Part shown: piece by piece, positions 10,430 through 22,666 of the stretch
How the letters are laid out: the number at the start of each line of letters is the position of its first letter
Position numbering within the stretch: the first letter of the stretch is position 1
NCBI GenBank assembly: GCA_026929865.2
Contig: CM049402.1
Location: 14,489,501-14,553,500 of the forward strand
Reading direction: 5' to 3'
DNA: 64,000 nt
Source: Hyperoplus lanceolatus
Lineage: Eukaryota > Chordata > Actinopteri > Uranoscopiformes > Ammodytidae
Notes under the pieces: generated by a model
The model's input: the letters and a program-made list of their open reading frames with translations, nothing else
Told to the model about the DNA's origin: nothing
The model's database searches: none
Made by a program: the position numbers and the translations under genes

Positions 10430-13400
10430 CCAGATGAATGGAGAAGCCCCTGACTGCGGCCCGCAGCCAACGTTGAGGGGGAGGAGACATTGAGGGGGCC
10501 GGCACATTGAGGGGGGGGGAGCCTAAGACCACATTGAGGTGGACGGCGCTCAGTCTTTCACATTCACTCCTCAAGCAGGCTAATGCTAGCGCAATGTTAA
10601 GCTAGCGGGAGCCCACGCTGTTAATTAAATACAAACACATGGCACGGGAGTGTTGTGACTGGCTATCTTTCTTGCAGGGTACCTATTACAATGTTAAACG
10701 TAGCCTATACTACTTGCTGTAGTTTGGTCTGACTTTGGCAGTTGGCATTGTTACATCCGTAGTAATACCAAAATAAGAGTCCTTGTTACATCCAGTTTAG
10801 CAATATCAAAATAAGAGTCCTGCATGGAGCAGTAGCATACAGGGAATGGGCCCTTTTTGTGCCAGCGATCACACCATTTTTGATCAAAGATGTGGTTTTA
10901 CTTCATATTTTTAACTAAAATCAATATTCTTATGATTGCCATAAATATTTAAGACATAGTTAAACAAACAGTATATATTTTTTATAAGCTTAAAGGAATA
11001 CATACCATAAAGGTGTGACAGAGTTGAAACTAGGGTAACAGGGTTGAAAATGGTAACGGGGTTGAAGGGGACATATACAAATTAGAGTTTATTTTAGACT
11101 CAAATTGCTTTCAACATGCATTAGGTAAAAACAATTCTAATAATTCATTTTAATGAATAGATAACTTCACGATCACAGTACCGGATTGGTGGAATGACTC
11201 GAATAAATTTTGTGAAACAACATTTTATCAAGCTGACCTGGCATATTAAATACCCCTTTCTTGTGAAGAGTGAAGACCCATAGCTATTATGGATTGTATC
11301 CACAGAATATACATGCTGTTACAGCCATCCTGTTCTTTACCTTGAATATGTGTGTATTAATTATTAGTAATATTAATTGAATTATTCGATGGCAAGGGGC
11401 GTGTTTTGGGCCGCAAATTCGCCTGAGAATGGCAGCCGGTGTCAGTCTGGCAATGTCACAATCAAGTGCAGACACTGTGGAAACATAAGTTTGACCGCTT
11501 TAATTTAAATGTTTGTTTTCCAGCACCTTAACACCGTATATTAAACACCACAGTTAATGCCCAGGAGGCATCGCTTTGCCTTGCTGTGCATACATGTATC
11601 CATGATCAGTTAAAGCTTCAAAGTGTTATATGCCTGGAAAATCCTGTCCTTGTTCAGGAAGGAAATCTTTTCAGTAAGGGTTCACAAGTGTCATCTATAG
11701 TCTACTTACAGCAGTGTGTGTGTCTGGAAATATTGTAAAAAATGTAATTAATCATTTAACAATTCAAACATCTTTATTTTAAGATACTTTTGTTATTGAG
11801 TCACATTTTAGGTCAGCCCTGAAACACTACAGCTTGTGAAAATAAACAATATTAACGGTTTTAATAGATTGTGCAATTGTCCCTTTGTTGCTGTTAAAAT
11901 AGACTCATCCATAGTGAATTATGGTGACTATGGCAAGAGAGAGTATAAGGTAAAAATAAGGACAATATGTGTTCTTTGATTGTTCTACACTTTATTGATT
12001 AGTTATCTTTTCTGTTAATAGTTTACTATGTATTTTTTGTAGTTGTTATTTTTACATTGTTCTGTTGAATAATAAGACTGTTGTTAGGGCTGCTGTGATT
12101 GGTGTAACTTAAAGAGGACCTATTATGCTACTTTTCTGGTCTTAATTTCTTGTTTTACACTGCTATAGAGCAACCTGACACGAATCACATCACAAAAAAC
12201 TATGTAGATTTTCGGGAAGCTCTTTCTCTTATTTTGGCGATCCAGCACATCCTGTCAACACTTGAGTGTGTGTGCTTCGGCCATCTCCGCTCCCCTCCCC
12301 CCCCTCCTGCAAACCCCACTCCGTTGTGATTGGTTACCTTCCTTCCGGAACACTTTCAGTGGCGGGAAGCGCGAGCATGGACCTATAAGGGCGCGAGGCA
12401 GACGCGAACAGGGAAGTGACAGCATTACCATACATGGAAAAATCCGCGTGGAGACGTCACAAAGTTTTATGCGACATCACAAATTATGAAAGGGTAGACC
12501 GCTTTGAAGACGTGACTTCTCGACTGGCTAGAATAGTGTTTAGTGCTCTGCACAGACACCCCAGACGGTCAGCAGGGAATATGTCGAAATGCATGTAAGT
12601 CATTATTTGATAATTTAGTATGGTTAAGCATGACTATGAATCATCATAACAACGTTTATAGGTCATAAAAGTCAAAAAGCATCATAGGTCCTCTTTAATG
12701 TGCGTCACACCTGTAGCATTTAGTTATGTCTAATTGAGGTATATTTTTAAGCCTTGAATGTGGTCATATTGCATCTGTTAAGGTCATACCTTGGGGTCAC
12801 AGTGACCCCTTCATAGTTCCCCATATCTTATTTTGACTCTTACTTAATTCATAGGCAGCTGGGCCTGCAACCGTCACAGACAGACAGGTACAGGAGTTCT
12901 CTTTAGCACATGTCACATTGTTTACAGTGCACACTTAATCATTGTACATACATATATCTTGCTTTTGTAAGTATAGATCTCATTGCTGACCCTTGGGAGA
13001 CACAACACTAATTTAACACTCACAGGATCATCTATGTCCTCATAAGTGAACTGTTACAAGATAGCAAAAGCAATCAACATAGTAGGAAGGGATGTCCATT
13101 GTTAACCTGTTGACCTTTAAGAAGATATTTAACCGGTTAATACTATAGGTTAAACATAAAATTATCTAAATGTTTCTTATATCCGGTTATTATTCCAAGT
13201 AGGGCCTATGCTACTGCTGCATGCAGGACTCTTATTTTGATATCACTAAACCGGATGTAAGAATGCGTTCTTCATGCAAATAATTAAACAAGTCGTTTAG
13301 GCTATGCTTAACTTTATAATAGGTCGATGGTACGCAGCAAGAAAGATAGCAAGTCATAATACTCCCGTGCCATCTCTCTGTAACATTTAATAAAGAGCGT

Positions 13401-13600
13401 GGGCTACCGCTAGCTTAACGGCTGCAGCGGACCTCTACGAGTGAATGTGTGAGAAAGAGACGGACAAGCAGACAGCGAGCGCCTGCTCAAGCTCCCCCCC
13501 TCAATGTGCCGGCCCCCTCAATGTCTCCTCCCCCTCAACGTCTCCTCCCCCTCAACGTCCGTCTGCGGGCTGCAGTCAGGGGTACTTGGATGAATGGCCA
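10430..13600. repeat. Large inverted-repeat structure, ~400 bp arms
   Basis: The left arm 10430-10860 and right arm 13205-13595 are imperfect reverse complements. Shared blocks are 'cctgactgc.gcccgcag', 'acattgagggggccggcaca', 'ctagcgggagcccacgct', 'atggcacgggagt' and 'aataagagtcctgcatg'. The G-rich 'ttgagggggaggagac' unit is repeated within the arms. The centre (10861-13204) has no recognisable transposase and contains a younger TTAA-flanked element. Probably a non-autonomous foldback DNA transposon. Confidence 0.6.
12109..12698. mobile_element. TTAA-flanked element, family B copy 1
   Basis: Begins TTAAAGAGGACCTATTATG and ends in the near-perfect inverse 'catcatAGGTCCTCTTTAA', with TTAA at both boundaries. 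TTAA is the piggyBac-type target duplication, so a piggyBac-derived non-autonomous element is plausible. The interior 'ttccttccggaacactttca' block recurs in inverse orientation at 41278-41305. Confidence 0.75.
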
Positions 13601-14629
13601 CGCCGTCGCTCTTTCACGTAGAGACCAGGGAGACCAGAGGCACACATTCATTCCTCCATGTTAACCTGGAAGAGGACAGAGAGACAACCACTGAGTCAAA
13701 CAATACAGAAAGAGTCAGATAAAAGTACTGCACTAGGCAATCAATCATTTTTTTCAGAAAAATAGCGTTTGGAATAAAGGAAGAAACAACAAAAATTGTA
13801 TATTTATTTTTGAGTTAATGCAGTACGATAACCGTCATAATATCCACGGATAACACAGCTGCGGAAACACAGCCACAATTGTATATTTAATTTGAGTTTA
13901 TACGACTGTTATAAAAAAAAATAACCATCGTAGTAACCGTGGAACGGAGCCGGTTTTACGGATGCACATAGCCCCTTCATCTATAAACATTATTGAGCGC
14001 AAACTTGTGAGCATATATTTTGTCACAAAAGTGTTCCTATGCCATATGTTTAACCCATAGATAGTAAAAGGTTTAACTGGACCGCTCAGCCCAACTTTTG
14101 TTTCTGAACCGATTCCATTACGTGCCCATCTGACCATAAACAGTCGTTAGCGGCATGGAGCCTTGAAAAAACCTCGGGCCCGGGCAGATACACACCGGCT
14201 CCACAAGCATGCAGCCAACATGATTTATGATATGATTTAAACCGATATTCCACAAGTATTCAACACAGTACCATGCTCTTAATAAACTGTAAAACAGCGA
14301 CCCTCACGGCCCAAACACCGCCCGAATCCTCCCGGTGCTAAAGTCATGGTAGTGGCTACTAGCTATTTATTTAGCTGGCATAACAGAGCTAACACTGTCA
14401 CTGTGACACTCGCGAAACTAACAGCTTTTAATTGGTTCTATAGGCTACAGTGTACAGTTGTAACATAACAATAATAATTGTAAATACAGTGTTACTCACC
14501 GAAAAAACTGTAAACCACAGTCCTTAATCCATCGTTGGTACAGCCCCAAGCAGCACACGGGATGGAGGAATGAACACACTGCTGTCTATTGAGTTAGCAT
14601 GCAAACCCTTACAACTAGCCTTCGAGGTT
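13601..14629. other. Repeat-rich intergenic stretch
   Basis: Contains a partial local duplication around 'caattgtatattta' (13795 and 13875) and 'ataaccgtcataat'. No gene recognised. Confidence 0.4.
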
Positions 14630-14965
14630 GAGTGAGGGACAGAGGCTAGCTGTCAATCAAGAGGCCACGCCCCTAAAATTCATATATTTTAACTTCCAAT
14701 AGAATTAAAACTAGCTTGCTAGAAAAAAATTCACCCCCCTCAGAGTTGTCATGGAGATATGAACTAAACATACAGACTAGAATGGTTTTTCAATCCAGGC
14801 CTGAAATAGGATTAATAATGCTGTGAAAACGGCATGTTTAACATTGGAGTCAATGAGAGATGGCTCTCTTCTGCATACAGCCCCCAGTGGCACTTCCGGG
14901 TTACTACAGTTGTGGTCACTTCCTTATTGGATACTGGTAAAAATCGCTGAGGTTGGGGCTTGGTA
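14630..14965. repeat. Dispersed repeat C, copy 1
   Basis: Matches 57610-57950 in inverse orientation: 'cgctgaggttggggct', 'cacttccttattgga', 'ccagtggcactt', 'gttgtcatggagatatga', 'attcaccccc'. Likely a non-autonomous transposon. Confidence 0.6.
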
Positions 14966-15037
14966 GTGACAGAGGCTTCGTCGATGATGTTACGTCACTT
15001 CACGTGCGCACTGGATTGTGGGTCAGAATCACCCAAA

Positions 15038-15420
15038 TAGGGAGTAGGGTCCAGCTGCAGCCCCGGAGAACGACACCCTGGCGTGACGGAAGTAACCGTG
15101 GTGTGACGGAAGTGATTTTTGACTATTTAGCTTCCATGACATGTCTGCTATGTCACTAACCCTAACCCTAACCACCCAACTGTGATGCCTGAACCTAATC
15201 GCCAAAACAATATAAATAACACAAACTTAGTATCGGTCTGCTGTCTTGTTATTGTTTGACGTGACGTACTCAAGATGGCCGCCGCCGTGTTCCGTCAATG
15301 TTCTATCTATATTCTAACCTCTCCCGTCACACCACGGTTACTTCCGTCACGCCAGGGTGTCGTTGTCACGCCAGGGTGTCGTTCTCCGGGGCTGCAGCTG
15401 GACCCTATTGCAAATAGGAT
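15038..15420. mobile_element. Inverted-repeat element with ~80 bp arms
   Basis: Left arm 15045-15116 ('agggtccagctgcagccccg', 'gagaacgacaccctggcgtg', 'acggaagtaaccgtggtgtg') and inverse right arm 15322-15408. The right arm has an extra copy of 'gtcacgccagggtgtcgtt'. The centre contains three CCCTAA-type units near 15160-15175. Non-coding. Confidence 0.65.
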
Positions 15421-16519
15421 GCACTTTTCAACATAGACATTATAAAGGCCCAATCTAGATCGACCCCCTACACCCTAACCCTATCCACTATCCCTCCGTT
15501 TGCGCGTTCACGGGGAGGGCCCGCCATATTGAGTGTCGTCCCAAACCATCGAGCCTCGAGTGTAAGTGGGTGATAAAGCCCTCAATCATCGAGTCTGCAT
15601 CGACGTTGGCTCAGCCCTACGTTTGACACAGGTGTCCGCCAATCAATTATGTCCGGAATGGAGGAGCTAACTTACAAATGAGAGTTCCAAGGAGTTTGTT
15701 TCCCGAATTATAAATGAAACGTAGCTACTCTTACCTCAAACAGACATTTGATTGATTATTTTTATGCATAGCCCTAAATGACGGAACCGGAGGGTAGCCT
15801 ACAATTTCGGAACGAACATGTTGTTTTACACTTGTTGATTTGATTATGCCACTTGTCTACCGTTAGTGTATTTTCAAGGCGTGGAAAAAGATAAAACGAA
15901 GCAGATGAAGAAAATGCCCACAAGTTAGTAAGGGACAGTGATTATTATTTCCTTAAATTGTTAGTAAGATTTGTGTTTCTGGTACAGCTGATGAGGGGTA
16001 GTAATAGCGGTGGTGACGTCAGTCAGCTGGAGCGCATGACTTTTCCTATTTATGACCACCCTTGCAGTGAATTACAATTTATGCACGCTAATTAACTGCC
16101 GCGATTCGCCGGTCGTAATGGCAGATCATGACAAGTGGAATACATGCTTTAGCAGACTATTATTATTTTCCCTGGTTTTGCATGCTGTGCATGTAAACTA
16201 AAAGGATGATTAAACAGCGGATCAAACACCCACCCGTGTTCTCCACTACAGACTGAGCTGGTAAAATTAAGAATATGCAGTTAGAAAATGTTTAACAACA
16301 AATAAATTATGCAGCCAAAAAAGCATGGGAGTGAGTTTGTTTTTATTCAATACTACATTTTACTCTTACATGCGAAGCTGAATATGAATGTAAAGAATGT
16401 TTCAGGTCAAATATAAATGTGGTGGAATTCTATTTTAGGGTGAGAAATAAAGACTTAACAAACTAGTGTCTTCTTCCTGTTTCCGTCTGGCAAAGGCGAG
16501 GGCTTGCCAAAGCCGCACC
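15421..16519. other. Intergenic, mostly old repeats
   Basis: No gene recognised. 15430-15620 ('aaggcccaatct', 'tcatcgagtctgcatcgac') may pair with 17398-17420 ('tttgggattgggcc') as the ends of a decayed element, which is weak. Confidence 0.35.
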
Positions 16520-17310
16520 GTTGTTATAGAGACAGTGCATAAAGCGTCATAATCTGAGGCCACGCCCATCGTGGGGAAAAACAATACACAGCGCTCCATC
16601 CACTTTATATTGAATGACACCCGTATTCGGCAAACAAACTTAATAAAAACGTAAAACGACATGGATTTCACAAATACACGTTACTTTCTTTAAAGCCACG
16701 ACTCTTGTCTGTCTATACGAGCTGTTTTTGTGAAAAAGTATTGAGTAATTTTCAATATCGAGACAAAACTCTTAACTAATGTATGCTGTATGCTAGGCTA
16801 ATGTTAGCCTTCTGCTGTAGGCTAACCCTCACGGACGGGAAAAAAACACCTCAATATTGAAAATTGCTCAATTATTTTTCACAAAAACAGCTCGTATGGA
16901 CAGACAAGAGTCGTGGCTTTAAAGAAAGTAACGGTTTTTTGTTAAATGGATGTTTGAATAAGTTTTAATTAAGTTTGTTTGTAGAAGACAGGTCTCCTTC
17001 AATACAAAGTGAATGGAACGGTTTCCCCCTCGATGGGTCTGACCCGGTCCGACCGGACAAAAACACCTCAATATTGAAAACCACTCAATTATTTTTCACA
17101 AAAACAGCTCATATAGACAAACAAGAGTCGTGGCTTTCAAGAAAGTAACGTTTTTTTCTTAAATGGATGTTCGATTGCGTTTTAATTAAGTTTGTTTGCA
17201 GAAGACAGGTCTCCTTCAATACAAAGTGGATGGAGCGCTGTTCAATGTTTTCCCCCACGATGGGCGTGGCCATGGGCGTTGCCTATTTCATGCACTGTCT
17301 CTATACCCTC
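16520..17310. mobile_element. Foldback element with internal duplication
   Basis: The segment 16520-16765 is the reverse complement of 17065-17310 (shared 'agagtcgtggctttaaagaa', 'cacaaaaacagctcgtat', 'cacgatgggcgtgg'). An extra partial direct copy lies at 16845-17055, about 216 bases upstream of the right arm. Non-coding; class unknown. Confidence 0.6.
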
Positions 17311-18353
17311 GCCCTTAATGATCGAGTGGTACTTCACAGCCGCCAGTGTGACTCCACAGCGAGTCACACTCGCTCACGGAGTGGGAGTGCCTAGGGAGTC
17401 ATTTGGGATTGGGCCAAAGGGTAGACGCCCCATTGGCCATTGAGCACGAGAAATGCGGGCGCCATCTTGGACCGGTCACACGTTCCACTCAGTGTAGTCT
17501 GTTTGGCAGGTGGAATGAACTGTCAGCGCATGTAATTAATCATATCTCATTAAATACCAAACTGATTTTCACGCGGTTTTCTTTGCTGCAAAGATCATAC
17601 ATATTGCTAAGATGCAGGGCACAAGTTTCGACGTGTTTTAATATTAATAGTGGGCATAACAGTCATAGAAGATTCTGAATAACCAGACGTCCGAGTCACA
17701 CACTTCGTCCGGGAGGAGATTGAAACGGAGGATGTGTTTCTGCTTGGGGAACATATTGAGGAGACAGTTTGGCATCGACAACCACCATTCCGACTTGTTG
17801 TCATTGGTTGTGTCTGTCTTTCACAAATTAAGGCTGCACCACATTGCCAAACTCGCCTCGCTTGAATTTCTCTTCGGAGTAAAATGCGATTGTAAGGATG
17901 GTTAACTTTATTTTATGCATTTGAGTATTATTGTTTGCTGTTGTTGTTTGGTTTTCCCTTAATTTAATACTTTTGATTACTGTGGTTTTGTATTGAATGT
18001 GTTTTTAAATGTACCGCGCTGCAAGGCACGCATTGATTTCCTGTCTGTGTCTGAGGAACCAACTCGAGACTAGACTGAACTTGGTATTCCCCCCTAGTAT
18101 AGAACATTGGACAACCAAGAAGACTTTGCTTTTAAAAAATACCGTCCTCTTTTAAGAGGCAATTGCCTAACAAGCTTGTGTTTTAAATCAGAGAAATAAA
18201 ACATATTTTTACATGAACACTCATGTTGTCCTTCTCTATTAATGAGATATTATATACACTGGTTTTTATTTATAGGCTATTTAATGCCTTCATGGGAAAC
18301 ATCCACCCTTCATATGTAGCCTACCATGCTCGACTACTCCTCCTAAATTGCCC
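17311..18353. other. Intergenic, possible decayed coding trace
   Basis: One frame at about 17700-17810 reads FVREEIETEDVFLLGEHIEE and continues TVWHRQPPFRLVVIG. It looks protein-like but is closed by stops on both sides and matches no family I recognise. Nothing else seen. Confidence 0.3.
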
Positions 18354-18515
18354 CGAGCTAACTCCAGTTTAGGAATAACTGCCTTTTCATGTAGTGCCCC
18401 TAATTCATGGAATGCTCTGCAGAGCAACTTAAAAATGACTGCTCTTCCTACTCTTGGTTTATTTGAATCTATGATTTCTGAATTTTACACATCTGACTGT
18501 AACTGTTTTAGCTGA
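18354..18515 (+). pseudogene. LINE reverse-transcriptase C-terminal tail
   Basis: Open frame RANSSLGITAFSCSAPNSWN ... ALQSNLK ... CNCFS ending at a stop. The pattern T-AFS-xxAPxxWNxLQ is typical of the last part of L2/Rex-like LINE ORFs in fish. The LTR of the BEL/Pao element starts 13 bases downstream, so the LTR element apparently landed in this LINE. Confidence 0.6.
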
Positions 18516-18527
18516 ATTCATTGTTCA

Positions 18528-19196
18528 TGTAGCTCTCGTCACAACACACAGACACAGGTCGGCTTCTTTGAAACGGGCGTACTTTATTGACACGTTGCCT
18601 CCAAACAATGATCACGCGGTTCTTTACTCCTTTACGCCGTGAAAACTATCACAAATAAACACAATACAGAACGGCAAATCAGCGAACTATACAGCAGTTA
18701 GAAAAGCATGAAATAAACACAGAAATATGAACGACACTAATTGGCACGTGAAAAGACATGCATAAACACAGGAAATAAAGTGCATTAAAAATGACAATAA
18801 AATACCTCGCTGGCCGCTTGTTGTGAAAAGAGGTTCGTTGAAAGTTCCTTTAACTGTCCTTATATCTTGGCCGTCTGCTTTAGCTTCAGAGACAACTTGT
18901 TACAATATCGCTGCTCTTAACGAGCGACACACACACACGCTTGGTCCTGCCTTGCATTAATTGTCATTCAACAATAATGACGTAGGGTAACTAGGAACAA
19001 AACATTAGTTCCGTGCGCTTGCGTCACATTAACACATTCTCATATTCAGATTACACATTGGTTTTTAGTTGCATTATATTAACATTTTAACCTTTTAACC
19101 CAACATGAATTATGTATTTATTTATTACAGAAAATTAAAGTATTGATTATTAATTGTGCATATTGAAAGAAAACGTATTTTGCAACGTCACTTACA
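18528..19196 (-). repeat. LTR of a BEL/Pao retrotransposon
   Basis: On the minus strand the sequence starts TGTAAGTGACG at 19196, right after a purine-rich GGTGGGAG tract (candidate polypurine tract, 19204-19197). It ends GAGAGCTACA at 18528, giving TG...CA ends and 669 bases. A polyadenylation signal AATAAAGTACG lies near 18590 on the minus strand. It is positioned just downstream of the integrase C-terminus, as expected for a 3' LTR. No second LTR was seen. Confidence 0.65.
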
Positions 19197-19306
19197 CTCC
19201 CACCAAATCACTAATTCCCTTTGGAATGTGGGATTTCCGTTAAGCAAAGACCTTGAAAGAAATAAAAATGTCAAGTCTCAATGTATGTGACCATATGTTT
19301 ATGACT

Positions 19307-19607
19307 TTAGTTAGCCTCAAGTAATGTTAGTACTTTGTGTATTGGCCTTTCAAGGTGAAATGATCTGGTAAGTGTTTTTCCTTTCTCAAGTGTAGTGTTA
19401 CTGACAAGAAGCTTCAGCTTTCGCACCTTTCCATCTGCGCTAGGGTGCGCTTCAACAACCCTGGTAAGTTTCCATTCATTTCTTGATGAGCTGTCGTCTT
19501 GTAGAATCACAATGTCATCTACCTTTGAGTTTCGTGATGTTTTTTGCCACTTCTGCCTTTGTTGCAGGTTCAGCAGGTATTCCCGCTTCTGTTAAAGAGG
19601 GTCCGCG
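19307..19607 (-). pseudogene. BEL/Pao integrase, C-terminal part
   Basis: The minus strand reads QKREYLLNLQQRQKW, then ILQDDSSSRNEWKLTRVVEA and FHLERPIHKVLTLLEAN before a stop at 19307. 'EWKL-RV-EA' and 'RP-HKV--L' are hallmarks of the C-terminal domain of BEL/Pao integrases. The join to the catalytic domain is damaged: ADPL is followed by a stop, and about 70 residues normally found between them are missing. It lies directly upstream of the LTR at 18528-19196. Confidence 0.8.
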
Positions 19608-19613
19608 ATTATA

Positions 19614-20765
19614 AAGGACCTGGCCATATCACTGGCATGAGCCGATCATGCGCTCGGTGCATGCTCATGCGCGCGCTTATTGATTAGGAGCAGAGCCGTT
19701 AACTGCCGAGGAGGAGAGAGAGAAAGGGAGAGAAAGAAAGGCGGCAGAGCGATCGTGTTTGCGGACGGAGTTTGGAGTTTTCCCCAATAAGAAGTGTGCG
19801 TCGTTGAAGATTTGTAAGTGACGATAACCTGAGTTGTTTACCACACACACCCCCATACAGATACCCTCCAAACCCTACAAACTAAATAAATCTGCCATTA
19901 CATTGGACAAACCAAGAAAGCAGTATTCCAGTGTTTTGATTGACACTCCGTGGTGACAGCTATTATCCTATAAACCTTCCCTCATCTACAGCTTCCATCT
20001 TCGCCAGAATTCGTTAGCCAGGAACTGCACTCTTTTCCACCTTTTATTGAGATACAGGTCTTCTTTGCAAAACTCTCCAGGCGGAGGAAGAATAACTGAA
20101 GATTTCATCGTAAGTATATGGCTAGGAGTAAGCGGTTCTGGACCGGTAGGATCATACAGATGCACAACACTTAATGGCCTGCTATTGATTGTAGCGGGTA
20201 CAGGTAGTTCAGATTAATTCAGCTATTAGAAATTAATCTGATGATTAATAATACTTTAATAATTTCTTAAAGTTCAAAAGGGGCACCACCATTCATGGAA
20301 GAATGGAAAAGTAATAGCAAATTGTCTCGTTTAATCAAAGGATTTATTTAGAAATGTTGATTAGCTTAACGCTCAGTTGAACAAATCAACACTAGCAAAT
20401 CCTAGTCTCAAAGATCATTTCCATAAAATAATGTAATCAAGTAGTTACTATTATAAATTTGGTAATATGATCTTAACACTGAAGGCAACAGAGTCTTTCA
20501 CTTGTTGATTGTTGACACTCCAATAATATCCACACAAATAAATCACAAACACTTCTGGTTACAATATAAGAACATTTATTTTAACCACGATGAAACTTAA
20601 GGTAACATCCGTTTTATACACGCATCAAGCAAATACACTTAATCAAAGAAAAACGTCTAGAACATTGTTATTTATACAGCTATGTACCAGTGAGTGAGTG
20701 AGTGAGTGAGTGAGTGAGTGAGTGAGTGAGTGAGTGAGTGAGTGAGTGAGTGAGTGAGTGAGTGA

Positions 20766-20805
<40 letters not shown>

Positions 20806-22104
20806 AGCAAGGAAAAAGGGGACGGGGAAGCTCCCACGTGACTTGGGGCGACAGACACAAAATGGCGACCCGAAATCAGTTAGGTTAGTAATGCCACAAA
20901 ATGGCGTCCCTGGATGGCTAGGCTAGGCTATCCTCCTTTCCCCGATGGGGGAAGTGATTACCACGGGTGCTCAAAAGGGCGTCTACCTTTGGAACAAAAG
21001 ACCTGACGGATGATATTTGAGGCGGGGAATTTCGAACAAACACTAGCTCTTTAAAAAGGGATTCTACCAAAGATCTTAGCACCAATTCTATCTGATCAAG
21101 GCTACCATCTAACGTGTGTGTACGTGCGTGCAGGAGAGGAAGAGGAGGAAAGGCCACGCTTGGACGCGGAGAGGGGGGGGGGAAAAGAAAGGTGTTAGGT
21201 TTTTAAAACATACAGCAGACCTGAAACCACACTGCAGCGTGAATGGAAAGATCGAGCTTTCCGTTCTGGTTCTCCGTGGGGGAGAAGACAAACGGAGATT
21301 GATCACACAGCTTGTTTCAAAATAGCAAACACAAATTCGAAAATAAACAGTATTGCTCACACCTTAAAAAGTAAATAATAACTAAACATCTGCCCAGGTA
21401 ATTATAAAGCCAAAATCTCACTTGGGGAAACTTAATTCCCACTGCTTCGTCGTCGTGGCGGGTAGTCCACTCCTTTCCTTGCGGGCGAAAGGGGCCTACG
21501 AGACGGCGATGAACGGGTGAGATGATCTCTGCGGTGTCAGATCGCAGGAAAAAGGCAAGAGGGCGCAGCTGATTTGGTGCGGGGATGGCGGTCGAATATC
21601 ACTCGATCGGCTATCCAGTCCGCGGTCCAAGAGGCTAAGTTTCTGGACAAACCCGCCTGCTTCTCGTATGGTGTGGTTGCGATCGAAGACCAATTCGACC
21701 GGCTTACGTCCTTGGTCCAAAGGCAGGTTTCTGGGTAAACCGCCTGTTTCCAGTGTTCTTCTGGTCGTTCCAACGGAACAGCTTCAACACTTCGTTGCTT
21801 TAGAGATCGCCGCGGCCGCAGGCGATAGCCTTAGTAAAACACGTGGTGGTTGATTCAGGGCTGAAGAGGGCCCTTGTAGATCTGTACAGACTTGTTGTTT
21901 CTATAGGCGTATCAGCAAACAGCCGATTACCAGAAAGAAAGAAGGAGCCGCTGGGCATCCTTTTAAAGGTCCCGGCTTTCCCCCCGGGGTGGAGTTTTCC
22001 GGCTAGCGTTTGGGTACGCCCACCTGAAGAGGTAAGGGTGTACTGCAGTGTTTTGGCCGCACGGTGGCGGCACAGAGCTGTCCATAGGTTTGACCCCCTA
22101 CATC
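19614..22104. mobile_element. Unclassified 2.49 kb insertion in the BEL/Pao integrase
   Basis: The integrase sequence is interrupted between two copies of ATTATA (19608-19613 and 22105-22110). Removing the insert and one copy restores continuity of the local reading frame (MAI/IADPL), so this is a true target-site duplication of about six bases. The insert has neither TG...CA ends nor inverted termini. It contains a (GTGA)n-(TG)n microsatellite, a minus-strand AATAAA near 20573, G/C-rich gene-like stretches at 19640-19800 and 21420-22100, and no recognisable protein. Possibly an unusual solo LTR or a non-coding retroelement. Confidence 0.6.
20690..20804. repeat. (GTGA)n followed by (TG)n
   Basis: About 20 GTGA units followed by about 17 TG units, inside the unclassified insertion. 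Confidence 0.95.
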
Positions 22105-22110
22105 ATTATA

Positions 22111-22656
22111 GCCATTGTTTCGTAAAGAAACGTCCTCAGAGATGTAGTGTCAAGTCTACTTGTAGACTTATCGAGAATGGCAGTCAGGATGCTTCGAACT
22201 GTACGGATTTGGCGCTCCCAGACTCCACCCATATGGCTTGCTGATGGAACATTCATTACGAATTCACAACCAAATGTTTGTTGTTGTGCTTGATTCATTC
22301 CTTTAAGCAACTCACAAAATGTTCTCCTAGCACCGACAAAATTTGTTCCCTGATCGCACCTTAATTGGCGTACGAGTCCTCTGATGGCTATAAAGGTTCG
22401 AAGTGCATTCAGGAAGGCGTCTGTGGTTAAATCATCAAGTGTTTCGATGTGTACTGCTCTTGAGCATAAGCAAGTGAACAACAGTCCATATCGTTTCATT
22501 TCCTTTCTTCCTTCCTTAACACTGAAGGGGCCAAAACAGTCGATGCCACAGTACGTAAAAGGAGGGGATGTCTCAGTCCGCTCTTCCGGTAAGTCTGCCA
22601 TTTGTTGAACTTCTGTAGCTCTTCTGTATCTTCTACATTTTACGCACTTGAAGAAT
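22111..22656 (-). pseudogene. BEL/Pao integrase, zinc-binding end and catalytic core
   Basis: The minus strand starts with CVKCRRYRRATEVQQMADLP, the CxxC part of the integrase zinc domain. It continues through the DDE catalytic core: first Asp in YCGIDCFGPFSVK, second Asp in LRCDQGTNFVGARR, Glu in HMGGVWERQIRTVRS. The frame is open up to the insertion at 22104. The zinc domain is cut off at about 22660, where a SINE begins, so gag, protease and reverse transcriptase are absent. This is a dead retroelement fragment. Confidence 0.9.
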
Positions 22657-22666
22657 ATAAGAAAGA

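Noticed and set aside
15158-15176. Internal telomeric array
   Set aside because: Only about three CCCTAA-like units, within a short transposon; too little for a telomere relic.
17700-17905. Host gene exon
   Set aside because: Protein-like but short, bounded by stops, and inside a transposon-rich stretch with no splice partner.
18528-22656. Complete LTR retrotransposon or endogenous retrovirus
   Set aside because: Only one LTR and parts of an integrase are present; no gag, reverse transcriptase or envelope.
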